Below are positions 1 to 10,395 of a stretch of DNA of 64,000 nt, in pieces. The stretch spans positions 372,001 through 436,000 of the forward strand of contig NC_067305.1 in NCBI RefSeq assembly GCF_020740795.1, given 5' to 3'. Positions within the stretch are counted from its first letter, which is position 1; each line of letters opens with the position of its first letter. Under the pieces are notes generated by a model. The model saw nothing but the letters and a program-made list of their open reading frames with translations. It was not told where the DNA came from and made no database searches. The stretch comes from Apus apus (Eukaryota > Chordata > Aves > Apodiformes > Apodidae). Made by a program: the position numbers and the translations under genes.

Positions 1-47
1 AGATCAGGAGCTTCAGCCCGTGAAAATAAAACAAGTATCCATTAAGA

Positions 48-1000
48 TTGGAGGATCAAAAAGGAATAAAGGAAATGATTGACAAATTTCTAAAGTATAA
101 ATTACTAATTGAATGTGAATCAGAATATAATACTCCCATTCTACCAATTCAGAAAACAGATGGCAAAAGTTACAGGTTAGTGCAGGATTTAAGAGCAATA
201 AACAAAAGCACTAAGGATATACATCCAGTGATGGCCAACCCGTATACTTTGCTAACCGAACTTAAAGATGATCTGATATGGTTCACCATTCTAGATTTAA
301 AGGATGCCTTATTCTGCCTAAGTCTAGCCAGAGAGAGTCTGCATCTGTTTGTATTTGAATGGGGAAACTCTGATTCAGGAAGGAAGTCTCAGCTGACATG
401 GACAGTGTTGCCACAAGGATTTAAGAACAGTTCAACTATTTTTGGAAATCAATTAGCAAGGGAACTTGAGAGTTGGGAGCCCTCAGACACAGGAGGAATT
501 TTACTCCAGTATGTGGATGATATGCTATTAGCCACTAGAACAAAAGAAAGCTGCATGAACTGGATTGTGAGTCTGTTGAACTTCCTGGGTCTTAATAGAT
601 ACCGAGTCTCTCAACAGAAAACCCAGCTGATACAACAAGTCATCTATTAGGGATATGAGGTTTCCAGAGAACAAGGGACATTGGGGAAGGACTGAAAATA
701 AGGCATCTGCCAGACATCCCTGCCCCAACTGGTAAAAGAACTACAGACATTCTTGGGAATGACAGGTTGGTGTCAACTCTGTATCTGTAACTATGGACTT
801 TTACTAAAACCACTGTATGAATTGATGAAAAGGAGTCAGTCCAAATTGGTATGGACTGGTGAGACACGAAGGGCGTTTCAGCAGCTCAAACAAGAGCTAA
901 TGAGAGCCCCTGCACTGGACTGCCTGACATCTCAAAGCCATTTTGGCTATTTTCACATGAAAGACAAGAAATAGCACTGAGAGTATTAGCACAAAAGCTT
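48..1000 (+). pseudogene. Retroviral reverse transcriptase remnant
   Basis: An open stretch from 48 to 650 carries RT core motifs: the QDLRAIN segment, an ILDLKDA segment with the first catalytic aspartate, LPQGF, and the YVDDM box with the catalytic aspartate pair. The frame closes at a TAG at 648-650, more stops follow, and the thumb/connection part resumes in another frame at about 753-974. The product would be a polymerase copying viral RNA into DNA, but this copy cannot encode a full enzyme. Confidence 0.85.
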
Positions 1001-1398
1001 GGCCCCTCTATAAACGAGCTTTGGCATACTTCTCCAAACAACTCAGGAAGTCAGGAAAGGATGGCCCAGCTGTCTCCCAGCCATAGCTGCAGTTGTCCTT
1101 AATATCCAAGAAGCCTGAAAATTTACCATGGGGCAAAAGCTAACAGTGCTAGTCTCTCACAGAGTCTCTGTGGTGTTTGAACAAAAGGGTGGTCACTGGC
1201 TGTCAACCCAGAGATTTCTGAAATATCAGGCAATCATGGTAGAACAAGATGATATACAAATTGTGGTGAGTAATATTGTCAACCCAGCTTCCTTCCTCAG
1301 TGGGATCCCCAAAGAACCAGTGGTGCACGACTGCCTGGAAACAATGGAAGCAACATACTCCAGTTGGCCTGACCTGAAAAAGAAAAACTTGAGGATGC

Positions 1399-1823
1399 TG
1401 ATGACTCCTGGTTCACTGATGGGAGCAGCTTTGTAAAGCAAGGGGAGTGCAAAGCGGGGTATGCAATAACCACCACCCAACAGGTAATAGAGTCAAAACC
1501 CCTACCCTCAGGAACTTCAGCCCAAGAGGCAGAAATAATAGCCCTGAGTCATGCTTTAGAACTAGCAAAAGGGAAGAAAGTAAATATTTGGACTGATTCA
1601 AAATATGCTTTTGGAGTAGTACATGCCCATGGAACAATTTGGAAAGAACAAAGACTACTGACTGCACAAGGGAAACAAATAAAACATGCTGAGGAAACCT
1701 TAAGGCTCCTAGAAGCTGTACAACTATGAGAAAAGGTAGCCACAATGCACTGCCAGGGGCATCAAAAGGGAAACACAGATCCAGAGATGGGAAATGCACG
1801 AGCTGATCGAGAGGCACAATGAG
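1399..1823 (+). pseudogene. Retroviral RNase H domain remnant
   Basis: The frame through about 1402-1726 shows the RNase H acidic residues in order: FTDGSS, then AQEAEI, then IWTDSKYAF. After a TGA at 1727 the same frame continues to the fourth acidic site (NARADREAQ) before a second stop at about 1821. RNase H removes the RNA strand during reverse transcription. Two in-frame stops and the broken upstream junction make it a pseudogene. Confidence 0.8.
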
Positions 1824-2160
1824 TGGCAGGAGGAGCAAAAGTTAAAATTGCATCCTTGATTCCAGACAGTAGAATACAAATAGAGGTGAAACCAAATTAT
1901 TCCAAGGAAGATGTGAAACTGATTGAGGATTTAGATGGTAAGGAACAGGAGAATGAACGGGCTCAAGTGGCAGACGGTCGCTTAGTAGCGTCATCTAATT
2001 TGTTGTGTTTGCTGAACACAAAAAGACTCACTGGGGAGCCGACGCCCTATATCAATCATTAAACCAGAAAATAGTGGCCAGGAATTTATATACTACAGTA
2101 AAACAGGTTTCCTGATAATGGGAGATATGCCTAAGGAACAATCCCAATACTACCCATTGA

Positions 2161-2825
2161 GTGAAATTAGGGAGAATTGGGAAAGGGAATCATCCTGGGC
2201 AACACTGGCAAATTGATTTTTCTCAACTCCCTAGAAAAGGGCGGTTTTTATATTTGTTGGTAATGACTGATACCTTCTCAGGTTGGCCAGAGGCTGTCCC
2301 ATGCAGAACGAATAAGGCAAGGGAGGTAGTCAAACTGTTATTAAATTAAATAATACCTCGTTTTGAGGTACCAGCGGCAATATCCTCTGATAGAGGATCT
2401 CATTTTTATGCAAAAATAGTCCAACAAGTAAGCAATGTTTTGGGCGTTGACTGGCAATTACACACTCCATATGGGCCTTATAGGCCCCAAGTAAGCAGAA
2501 AAGTAGAAAAGATTAATCATTTGATTAAACAACAGATTGTAGAATTATGCCAATCCTTGCCATTGGCCCTGCTCAGATTAAGAACAAAGCCAAGAACTAA
2601 AGAAGGATTGAGTCCTTTTGAGATACTGTACGGGAGACCATATTCATGTCAAAGTACAGGAAAAGATGTAGGATGTAGTAGGAAATGAGCAACTGGCACA
2701 ATATGTAATATCTTTACATATATATAATTTTAATTGGAGAAAATAAATCAACAAGTGTTGCGTACTAGATTAGAGGGCTAGATAAAGCAATTAGTGATTT
2801 TAAACCAGGTGATTATGTGTGTGTA
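2161..2825 (+). pseudogene. Retroviral integrase remnant
   Basis: The core domain starts with HWQIDFSQ (first catalytic Asp). After a TAA at 2347-2349 it continues with SSDRGSHF (second Asp) and then the KVEKIN segment (catalytic Glu). [17 protein letters not shown]-like segment near 2590-2640 is typical of gamma-type integrases. The C-terminal part continues in shifted frames to FKPGDYVCV at about 2822. Integrase joins viral DNA to host DNA; here at least one stop and later frameshifts disable it. Confidence 0.82.
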
Positions 2826-4539
2826 TGTGAGCTGGGTTCACTGTGTGTTGGGCTCTGTGGCAGTTGCCAGAATTTCCCATTCTGCTTCATGGCATTTTGT
2901 AATATCTGGCCAGTTCTTTTCTCTCCTCCCCTGTCATGTGACCAGCATGACATTTGGGGTCTCTGTGCTGTCACTTATCACCTTTCCTGGCCACACTCTC
3001 CCATTCTCTCCACTGTGCCACCCAGAAAGGGGTCATGGGCTCTTACCAGTCATAAGGACATCAGGAAATCACCTGCTGTGTCACCCCAGATGCTCCCAGG
3101 ACATTGGAGACAAGCACCATCCAGGCAGGGCAAAGCATGTGAGAAATGAGTAAAATGTACAATTTTAGGGTAAAAACCTCCAAATATACACAAAATGTCA
3201 TCTTGACCTGGCAGTGTCACCACTCAGGGGCAGCTTCGGTGTCTCTGATGCCATATGTATGTGTTCAGGTGCTGGGGACACCTTCAGATGTGGGGCTCCA
3301 GTGCTTCCTAGAGACCAGAGACTGGTCAGCCCAGCCTGGCAGGGGCCTTGAACTGGGTGGAGGAGAAGGAAGGTGGGTGATGGCAGGAAGGGAATTTTTA
3401 GGACTGTGAATATCATCCTCTGGACTCCTTTGCCCTGCAGCTTTCTCTCATTATGAGACAAGCTCTCGTCTTCTACCACAGCTTCAGTGCTGACCGTTTC
3501 TAAGGGACAAGGCTGCCTCTGCTCCCTGCCTCAATTTCCCCTAACAGGGCTACCATTGTGTCTGCTTTGTGTTTTCACAAGCATAGTGTGGTGCTGCACA
3601 GGTTCAGCACCACACCAATATCCCAGGACATGTCCTCACCTGGTGAGACATTGGGACAGGATGCTGAGCCTGAGAGGCAAGCAGGGAACCAGCCTGGGTG
3701 ATGGCTGACTCAGATGTGGCTCCACAGGCATCTCCTCACTGGATCCCTCTCACTGTGCACAGAATTAGTACTTCTGGCTGCAAACAGTAGAAACTGGACA
3801 TTGTTACACCTCTCTTGGCATGGCAAAGGCATCTGGAAAGGGCCACGGCCTGGATGAGGAAGGGTCAAGCTGCCTTTTGGGGGACAGGGCTGGAGCACTA
3901 ATGCTGCAGCAGAGTTTGGCCAGGAGGGGCCAGAGCTGTGTCCCACCAGCCATGGCTTTGGCTTCCTGCCCTGCTGGAGCCGTAACAGGGCCAGTTGTCT
4001 CCTTGATGTTCTTTTCAGCCCAAGAGTGGAGCACTCCTTCCCAGGGCAGGGGTGCTCCCAAGAGGAAGTGATGTCATTTCCAGGAACATTTGAACCAGAT
4101 TTCCTAGTGCTCAGTGTCAATGTGTCTCCTCGGTGCTGAGACTTCTGTGTCTGAAGGGGCCAATGAGCCCTTCTGCAGGGCTGCCGGATGCCTGGGCCTC
4201 TTCTCTGAACTCCTTACACCAGCACAAGCTCTCAGCACCTGCAGGACCTGTACCAAGGTGTGTCACACCTGACCTACATGCTGCAAAACCTCTCTTCTTG
4301 CTTCTTCTGATCCTGCATCCTCCTCCTGTCATTACTACAACCTTGCAGGACCAAGGCCCGGGATTGTGTGCAATCCATCTTCCCTGCTGCTGGCCGAGTA
4401 CAGGGATGGAGGTGTGTGGAATCCCAGCACTGGCATCTCATGAGTTAATGTCTCAAACAGACTGTGGAGTGGGAAAACCTGTGGAACAGGGATGGACACT
4501 GCCTTTCTCTTTTTAGGGACAAGGATAAATGTCTCTGTT
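2826..4539. other. No gene or recognised repeat
   Basis: About 1.7 kb of moderately GC-rich sequence. Short open frames occur on both strands, but none shows a domain, splice-bounded exon or known repeat that I can support. It may contain old LTR or non-LTR material too diverged to name. Confidence 0.4.
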
Positions 4540-5105
4540 TCTTGCACATGAGCAGCTATGAAATCTGCCCTGCTCCCAGGAATCTTGAGGACAAACAAAG
4601 CGAACCTGTTCTCTCACCAACTCTATTTGGTGCACATGCTCCTCCACTCGTTTGGAGGAGTAGTTGGTTAAGTACAAAAGGGGCCAAGCCCAGTTCCCTG
4701 CGTTTTTTCCTTTTTCTGCCTCTGTCTCTTCTCCCCCACTACCTAAGGATTATAACCAGGAAGGACAGTGCAGGATCATGAAGGTGGTAATAACTCTTTT
4801 TTTACTTCCTTTTTTTCCCCACACTTCTCTTTTTCCTCTGTTTCTTTCCCTCTCTCTCTTCCTCTTCCCCGTGGGCACCCCCTGGATTCTCCCTTTCTTC
4901 TCCAGCTTCTTTCTTCTTTCTGGGTGTTCCACAGGTATTTTAACACCATGATACGTTGTGCCAATCTATTTGTTCCCCCATAAGGGAAATGTTGCCATAA
5001 GTTTTGTTGACGTTGTTCTGTGCCTTTTGTCAGCTGCATTGTTGCGGTTTTGAGTAAAGCATTGTTTTATTAAAACCTCCTGAGGGCGTTTTTGATCTCT
5101 CCTCA
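4540..5105 (+). mobile_element. Possible LTR (3' part with poly(A) signal)
   Basis: The stretch has LTR-like organisation: a TACAAAAGGGG element near 4671 that could be a weak TATA box, a pyrimidine-rich block (about 4690-4920), and near 5040-5080 a U5-like end with ATTAAA and AAAGCATTGTTT. No target-site duplication or TG...CA border could be fixed, so the ends are approximate and the call tentative. Confidence 0.3.
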
Positions 5106-5649
5106 TGCTGCGCAGAGAATCAAAAACAACCTCCCCAAGCCTGTAGGGACAGGATGAGGTGCCAGAATATACCCAGGTGTGGCCACCAGGGATGCTGACA
5201 GGTCAATGATCCCCAAAACACTACCCGTCCCAAAAGAGCAGATGCTCTGGGGTGGTGACCAGCCCCAGATCCCTGCTCCTGGGGTCATTTTGGGTGGAAT
5301 TGCTGGGCTCAGTTGAATTTGCTGTTCTGTGCCTGCTGCATTTTGGTGCATCCTCCCTGTATTGTCCCATCTTCCACCTTGGTGCCTCCCAGCTCCCACC
5401 CTCTGCCTCAGCCTCAGGCATTTCCCTCCTGCAATCCGACTGCATCTTCCTGAGGATGGTGATGAAAATCTGCTGCTAAATACGATGAAGATGCGCTTTC
5501 CCTCCTCCAAACAGGCGGAGCCTTCACCATTTGTTTGCAGACATCAAGGGGCCTCACTGCAGCCCAGGGTGACCCTGGGAGGGGAGGTTTGATCTGTCCC
5601 TTTTGGCACAGGATTTTCTCTGGCATCACCTTATGGGAGAGCCCCCGGT
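5106..5649. other. No gene or recognised repeat
   Basis: About 540 bases between the LTR-like segment and a CR1 copy. Nothing identifiable on either strand. Confidence 0.4.
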
Positions 5650-6275
5650 CACAGAATCACAGAATCACCAAGGCTGGAAAAGACCTTTAAGATCATCAAG
5701 TCCAGCTTATGACCTAACACCACCACATCTCCAGACCATGGCACTAAGTGCCACATCCAGCCTTTCCTTGATTACCTCCAGGGACGGTGCCTCCACCACT
5801 TCACTGGGCAGTCCATTCCAATGTCTGATCACCCCCTCCGTAAGAAAGTGCTTCCTAGTACTCAACCTAAACCTTGCCTGCTGCAGCTTCGGGCCATGCC
5901 CTCTTGTCTTGTTGCTAGTTGCCTGGAAAAAAAGCCCAGACCCCAACCTGACTACAACCTCCCTTCAGGTAGTTGAAGAGAGTGAGAAGGTCCCCCCTGA
6001 GTCTCCTCCAGGCTAAACAACCCCAGCTCCCTCACCCTCTCCCTTTCACCAGCCTTGTGCTCTCCTCTGGATCTGCTCCAGCACCTCAATATCCTTCTTG
6101 AAGTGAGGGGCCCAGAACTGTACACAGGACTCGAGGTGAGGTCTCACTGGTGCAGTGTACAGGGGAGAATCGCATCCCTACTCCTGCTATCCACACTATT
6201 CCTGATACAAACAAGGATGTCATTGGCCTTCCGGGCCACCTGGGCACACTGCTGGCTCTGCCTGTGCCGGTGGAC
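5650..6275 (-). mobile_element. CR1 LINE fragment, 3' half
   Basis: On the minus strand the sequence ends with the CR1 3' tail (CACAGAATCACAGAATCACC on the plus strand at 5650). Upstream of it lies the ORF2 C-terminus, with a [16 protein letters not shown]-like segment followed by the usual region encoding RPHLE and ERVQRRA-like phrases. It is 5'-truncated, as most CR1 copies are, and contains several stops. Confidence 0.85.
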
Positions 6276-6614
6276 AGTTCCCCCTCCCCTCCATGGACAG
6301 GCAGCCCCACTCTGTGGCTCCTGTGGCATGAGATGCACTACGACACATTTCCCAGCCTCGTCTGCAGCTTGCCAGAGCTGTTACCACAGACCCACCATAA
6401 GCATCCAAATCCCTTTCCATGTGTGATCAGTAAGAAATTACACCCAGCTTCCCGCTGGGAGTCCTCACCCCCATTCTGCATGTGAAAGGCAACTGCTTAC
6501 CAGGTGAGTTCTGCCCTGCAGTGAGGAAAAATGTGTTTTGTGCCTAAAGAGATTTGCCACGGGGACTGACCTGCTAGGACATCACAGACAGCGTGTGGGT
6601 CTGCAGAGGGAAGC

Positions 6615-6742
6615 AGTCCCCTTCCCATCCCTTTTCATCCCCTTCCCATCCCCTCCCGACCCTCTCCCAGTCCCCTTCTTGTCCCCTTCCCATCCCTGTC
6701 TCCTCCCCATCCTCTCCTCATCCCCATCACCCTCACAGGGAC
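6615..6742. repeat. Pyrimidine-rich minisatellite-like tract
   Basis: Repeated variants of CCCTTCCCATCC, C/T on the plus strand and G/A on the other, run for about 125 bases. Units are imperfect. Confidence 0.6.
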
Positions 6743-6834
6743 CAGGAGAGGGGATCACAGCAGCTCTGGTCTCAGAGCACACTGATTCGTTGCTCTGCAG
6801 TGGGGCAGGATGATTAGGGACAGGCTGCGAGCAC

Positions 6835-7440
6835 AAAAGCCAACTAGAAGCTCATGACAAGGACAGGGAGGGTTCACTCAACAACAGGCCAAACAAACTC
6901 AACTTGGGGAAAAATAAAATAATTTAATTTCACACTAATGAGATGCACACAGGACAAAAACACAACAAAAAACAGAGCTTAAATACCTCACCCCACCCCT
7001 CCCTTCTTCCCTGGCCCAAATTACTTTGTTTCCCATTTCTCTCCCTCCTTCCCCCCAGCAGCACAGGGGGATGTCAATTCAGAGTCTAGTGTTTCCTGCC
7101 ATTCCATCCTCCTCAGGGAGAAGGATTCCTCACAGTCCTCCCGTTTCCCCACATGGTCCCTCCCATGGGAGAGAGTACTTCACCACCTCTCCATCATGAG
7201 TCCTTCCCACCAGGTACAGTCCCTCAGGAGCTGCTCCGGTGCAGGCTGCCCACAGAGTCACAAGCTGTTTTGGGACAAGCCACCTCCTGTGGGGCAGGTA
7301 CCCTGCTGGTACCTGCTGCTCTCTGACCTTTTGCAGCTCCCCACGGGGATCAGTGCCTGCTGCAAACTGGGCATCTCTCGGGCACCGGAACCCTCCTCCT
7401 CCTCCCTGCTGAGGGAGCCATGATTTCCACAAGCTGGCTG
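6835..7440 (+). mobile_element. ERVL-type LTR fragment
   Basis: The segment around 6850-6935 (CATGACAAGGACAGGGAG, then AACTTGGGG and TAATTTAATTT) aligns by eye with the same block of the better-bounded LTR at 51595-52625. Ends are approximate, the 5' edge appears truncated, and no target-site duplication was found. Confidence 0.55.
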
Positions 7441-8324
7441 TGGAGATCATTGCCCTGCCATGGTGACTTACTCCGTTCTCTCCATCTCAGCTGGTTTTGC
7501 TCCTGAGCAGTACCAAGTGCAGAAGCCAACTGGGAGCTGCCATTGGAGGGCCCTGGAGCTGCCTCACCCCTGGAAGCGTGGTCACAACTTGCAGGACCAG
7601 TTCTCCCTGCTGTTCTGCTGGCTGTTGTGGAGGACCTGCTGTCCTCTGGAGGGTCCTCCAGGCCCATTGCCATGTCCTGCAAAGAGGGCTGTGAAGAGGT
7701 CCTGCCCTTTCCTCCTGAAAGGACCAGAAGAGCGGGGAACCCCCCGAAGCTGTGTGGGGACAGCTGAGAGCCTCCCAAAGGCTCTCCTGGAGGGCTGCTA
7801 AAGCAGAAGGGCAAAAAGCAGATGGGATGGATCTGGAGGGGACACTTTGAGAGGGGACAGTGTTGTGGCTGTGAAGAAAGCTGCAGTGTGGGAGGGAAAA
7901 GAGAGCAAAGCCAAAATGCCAGAAAGAATTCCACTGTCCCTCTGGTGCCCTGACCCATCTCCCCAGAGAGTTACCCTAGTCCTACCAGGCAGATACTGTG
8001 GTGGTCTCACCAGACCCACTTGCTGGCTGCCCTCTGACAGGGGGAGGAATGGACATGTGATGCTGCTGGGGAGGAATAAGCACTTTCTCCAATTTTCAAA
8101 TCACAGTACTTGGAAGAGGGGGGGAAAAAAAAATAATAAAAAAATGTGATCGTTGTTTAGGGCTGTTCTTGCAGCCCCCTCAAGTGTTTAGTGACTTTCT
8201 TGGAGCAGTTTCTATGACAGAGAGAAGATGTAACTGAGACTACAAATGAGAAATTCCTCTGGGGTCTTCCCACCAGGTCTGCCCATCAAAGCAAGGCCTT
8301 GACTCAAGAACTCCCACGGCCTCC
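7441..8324. other. No gene or recognised repeat
   Basis: GC-rich sequence directly downstream of the ERVL-type LTR. It could be more LTR or internal retroviral sequence, but I see no coding domain. A 202-residue open frame on the minus strand (7958-7350) shows no recognisable domain and is best treated as chance. Confidence 0.4.
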
Positions 8325-8555
8325 ATTTCATAGCGTCCCAGACTGGTGTGGGTTAGAGTGGACCCTAAAGATAATTGAGTACCAGCCTCTCTGCCAAGGG
8401 CAGGGACACCTCCCACTAGGCCTGGTCAAACACCTGACCTTGAACACTTCCAGGGAGGCAGCATCCACAACTTCTCCAGGCAACCTCTTCCAGGCTCTCA
8501 CCATCCTCACAGTGAAGAACTTCTTCCTCATATCTAATCTGAATCTACCACGTGG
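8325..8555 (-). mobile_element. CR1 LINE fragment, 3' end
   Basis: On the minus strand this carries the familiar CR1 3' block: phrases equivalent to GTGAAGAACTTCTTCCTCA, CAACCTCTTCCAG and the 'gacacctcccactag' stretch. The terminal tail is diverged. Confidence 0.75.
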
Positions 8556-8779
8556 ACACATGGTGACCATGTGGACAGTGGCCAGAGGCAGCAGCTGTGG
8601 TAAGTGCTCTGCCTTAGCACCAAACTTCACTGATTTAAGACATACAGGGGGGTTCCTGGAGCTAGGGAAGCCCATGGGGGAGCAGAGAGACCCAGAAGGG
8701 CTCACCAGCTCTTTCAAGAGAGAGTGATGTGGCAGGGGGCATTGGCGGGGCAACCACGCAGCATTTAAACACAGCCATA

Positions 8780-10263
8780 CCCAGAGGCTCCCTCAAACCA
8801 TGTGGACAGAGGCACTGGCCATCGCAGAGAGCAGCGCGAGCAGGGCGTGTGGGTGAGCGTGAGAGGAAGAATTAGGAAGGGCAAGCAGGCAGGCAAGGCT
8901 GACTGGAAGATGGTTTCCACTCCATTGAAAGCCTCAGTGAAAAGCAATGTCAGAACCCAGACTGATCTGCCTCAGAGACATGCAGCTGTCCAGGTGACAG
9001 GCTGCATGGAGAGTCCGAGTCTGTCACTCTTACAGGATGACAGTAAAGATAACAGCTGCGTGTGCTGTGGCCAGGTAAATTATTTGCTCAGCCTGGTTGC
9101 TGAGCTTAAGCAGGAAGTGGACAGGTTAAGGACCATCTCAGAATGTGAAAGGAAAATAAGATTGCTGCACCCTGCCATCCTTAGGGAAGAGGCAGCAGGT
9201 GGTAGCTCCATGAGAGGTAGAGGATCCCCAGCCCTCTGGTCACCAGTCAGAAGGATGGGAACTAGAAGAGGATGGGAGGGAATGGAGCAGGTCCCTGCTA
9301 AGGGTAGCAGGAGAGTTCTCACCAGACTCTCCCCACATTTCCAGGTGCCCTTATAGAACAGATACAGGGCCCTGGAGATAGTGGACCAGATACATGGCTT
9401 TAAACTAGGTTGGAAGGGGGTGGGGGTAAAGCCAGGATTATTACAAATGAGCCTAGGGGTGGTGTGCCCATGTCAGGGATGAAATCAATAACCCAGCTCA
9501 AGTGCATTTACACCAATGCATGCAGCATGAGAAACAAACAGGAAGAGCTGGAAGCCCTGTGTGCAAACACAGGGCTCACTAACAGGTTAGCAACTGTGCA
9601 AGTTGTCAGGTCAGCTAGTCAGGCAACCTCACTTGAGGACCAGCTTAAATGCCTTTATACAAATGCATGTGGAATAAACAGGAGGAATTAGAAATGAGGG
9701 TGAGCCTGCAGGGCTGTGATCTCATTGGCATCACTGAGACCTGGTGGGATGGCTCCTATGACTGGAGTGTCAGAATGGAGGGTTACAAACTGTTTAGGAA
9801 GGACAGACAGGGGAGATAGGGTGGGCGTGTTGCCCTCTATGTCAAAAGACCTGGAGCTCTCCCTGAGGATGGATGAGGAGCCACCAGAGAGTTTCTGGGT
9901 TAAGATTAAGGCAAAGGTGACATCACGGTGGAGGTTCGCTACAGGTTGCCTGAGCAGGAGGATAATATAGATGAGGCACTATATAGACAATAGGTGCAGC
10001 TTCACATTCACATGCCATGGTCCTCATGGGAGACTTCAACCACCCTGACATCTCTTGGAAGAACAACTCTGCAAAACAAACAATCCAGGAGGTTCCTAGA
10101 GTGCAAGGATGATAACTTCCTTTTCCAAGTAATTGAGGAACCAACCAGGAGAGGTGCTATGTGCAACCTGATCTAGTGGTAGGGTTCCCTGCTCATGGCA
10201 GGGGAGTTGGAACTAGATGATCTTTAAGGTCCCTTCTAACCTTAATGATTCTATGATTCTGTG
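8780..10263 (+). mobile_element. CR1 LINE with ORF1 and ORF2 endonuclease, internally deleted
   Basis: An open frame at 8802-9356 encodes an ORF1-like protein with a CVCCGQ cysteine motif followed by a coiled-coil-like stretch (LLSLVAELKQEVDRLR). ORF2 begins near 9480 with LKCIYTNACSM and restarts near 9640 with LKCLYTNACG, then shows APE-type endonuclease signatures (ITETWWDG, GYKLFRKDRQG). The reading frame has shifts and a stop. After 10170 it jumps to the CR1 3' end (GGAGTTGGAACTAGATGATC and tail), so the RT domain is deleted. Retention of the 5' half is uncommon for CR1. Confidence 0.82.
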
Positions 10264-10370
10264 GTTTTACCCTCCTCCCATTTAAAACTCTTACCTCTCA
10301 TCCCACCACTATACTCCCTGGCAAAGAGTCCCTCCCCACCTCTCCTGTAGGCCCCCTTGAAGTACTCACA
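10264..10370 (-). mobile_element. Short CR1 fragment
   Basis: The segment containing CACTATACTCCCTGGCAAAG and 'ccctccccacctctcctgtag' is the reverse complement of a CR1 3' region block. It abuts the tail of the preceding CR1. Confidence 0.6.
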
Positions 10371-10395
10371 CTTTAACACATTTTAAGACTGGTTG

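Larger units (their letters stand above)
1..2825 (+). mobile_element. Decayed class I (gamma-like) endogenous retrovirus, pol region
   Basis: Reverse transcriptase, RNase H and integrase signatures follow one another in the usual retroviral order on the plus strand. All three are interrupted by stop codons and frame changes. The window opens inside pol, so gag, protease and the 5' LTR lie outside it. Integrase similarity fades near 2825, just after a phrase reading FKPGDYVCV, and no env or 3' LTR follows. The pol motif style (LPQGF, YVDDM) fits gamma/epsilon-type retroviruses rather than alpha- or betaretroviruses. It is an old, inactive copy. Confidence 0.85.

Noticed and set aside
4750-5039. 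Arg/Lys/Glu-rich minus-strand open frames
   Set aside because: Produced by the pyrimidine-rich tract at 4690-4920; low complexity and no homologous text.
7350-7958. A 202-codon minus-strand open frame as a hypothetical protein
   Set aside because: GC-rich region beside an LTR, no domain, no conserved motif, and overlapping open frames on the other strand.
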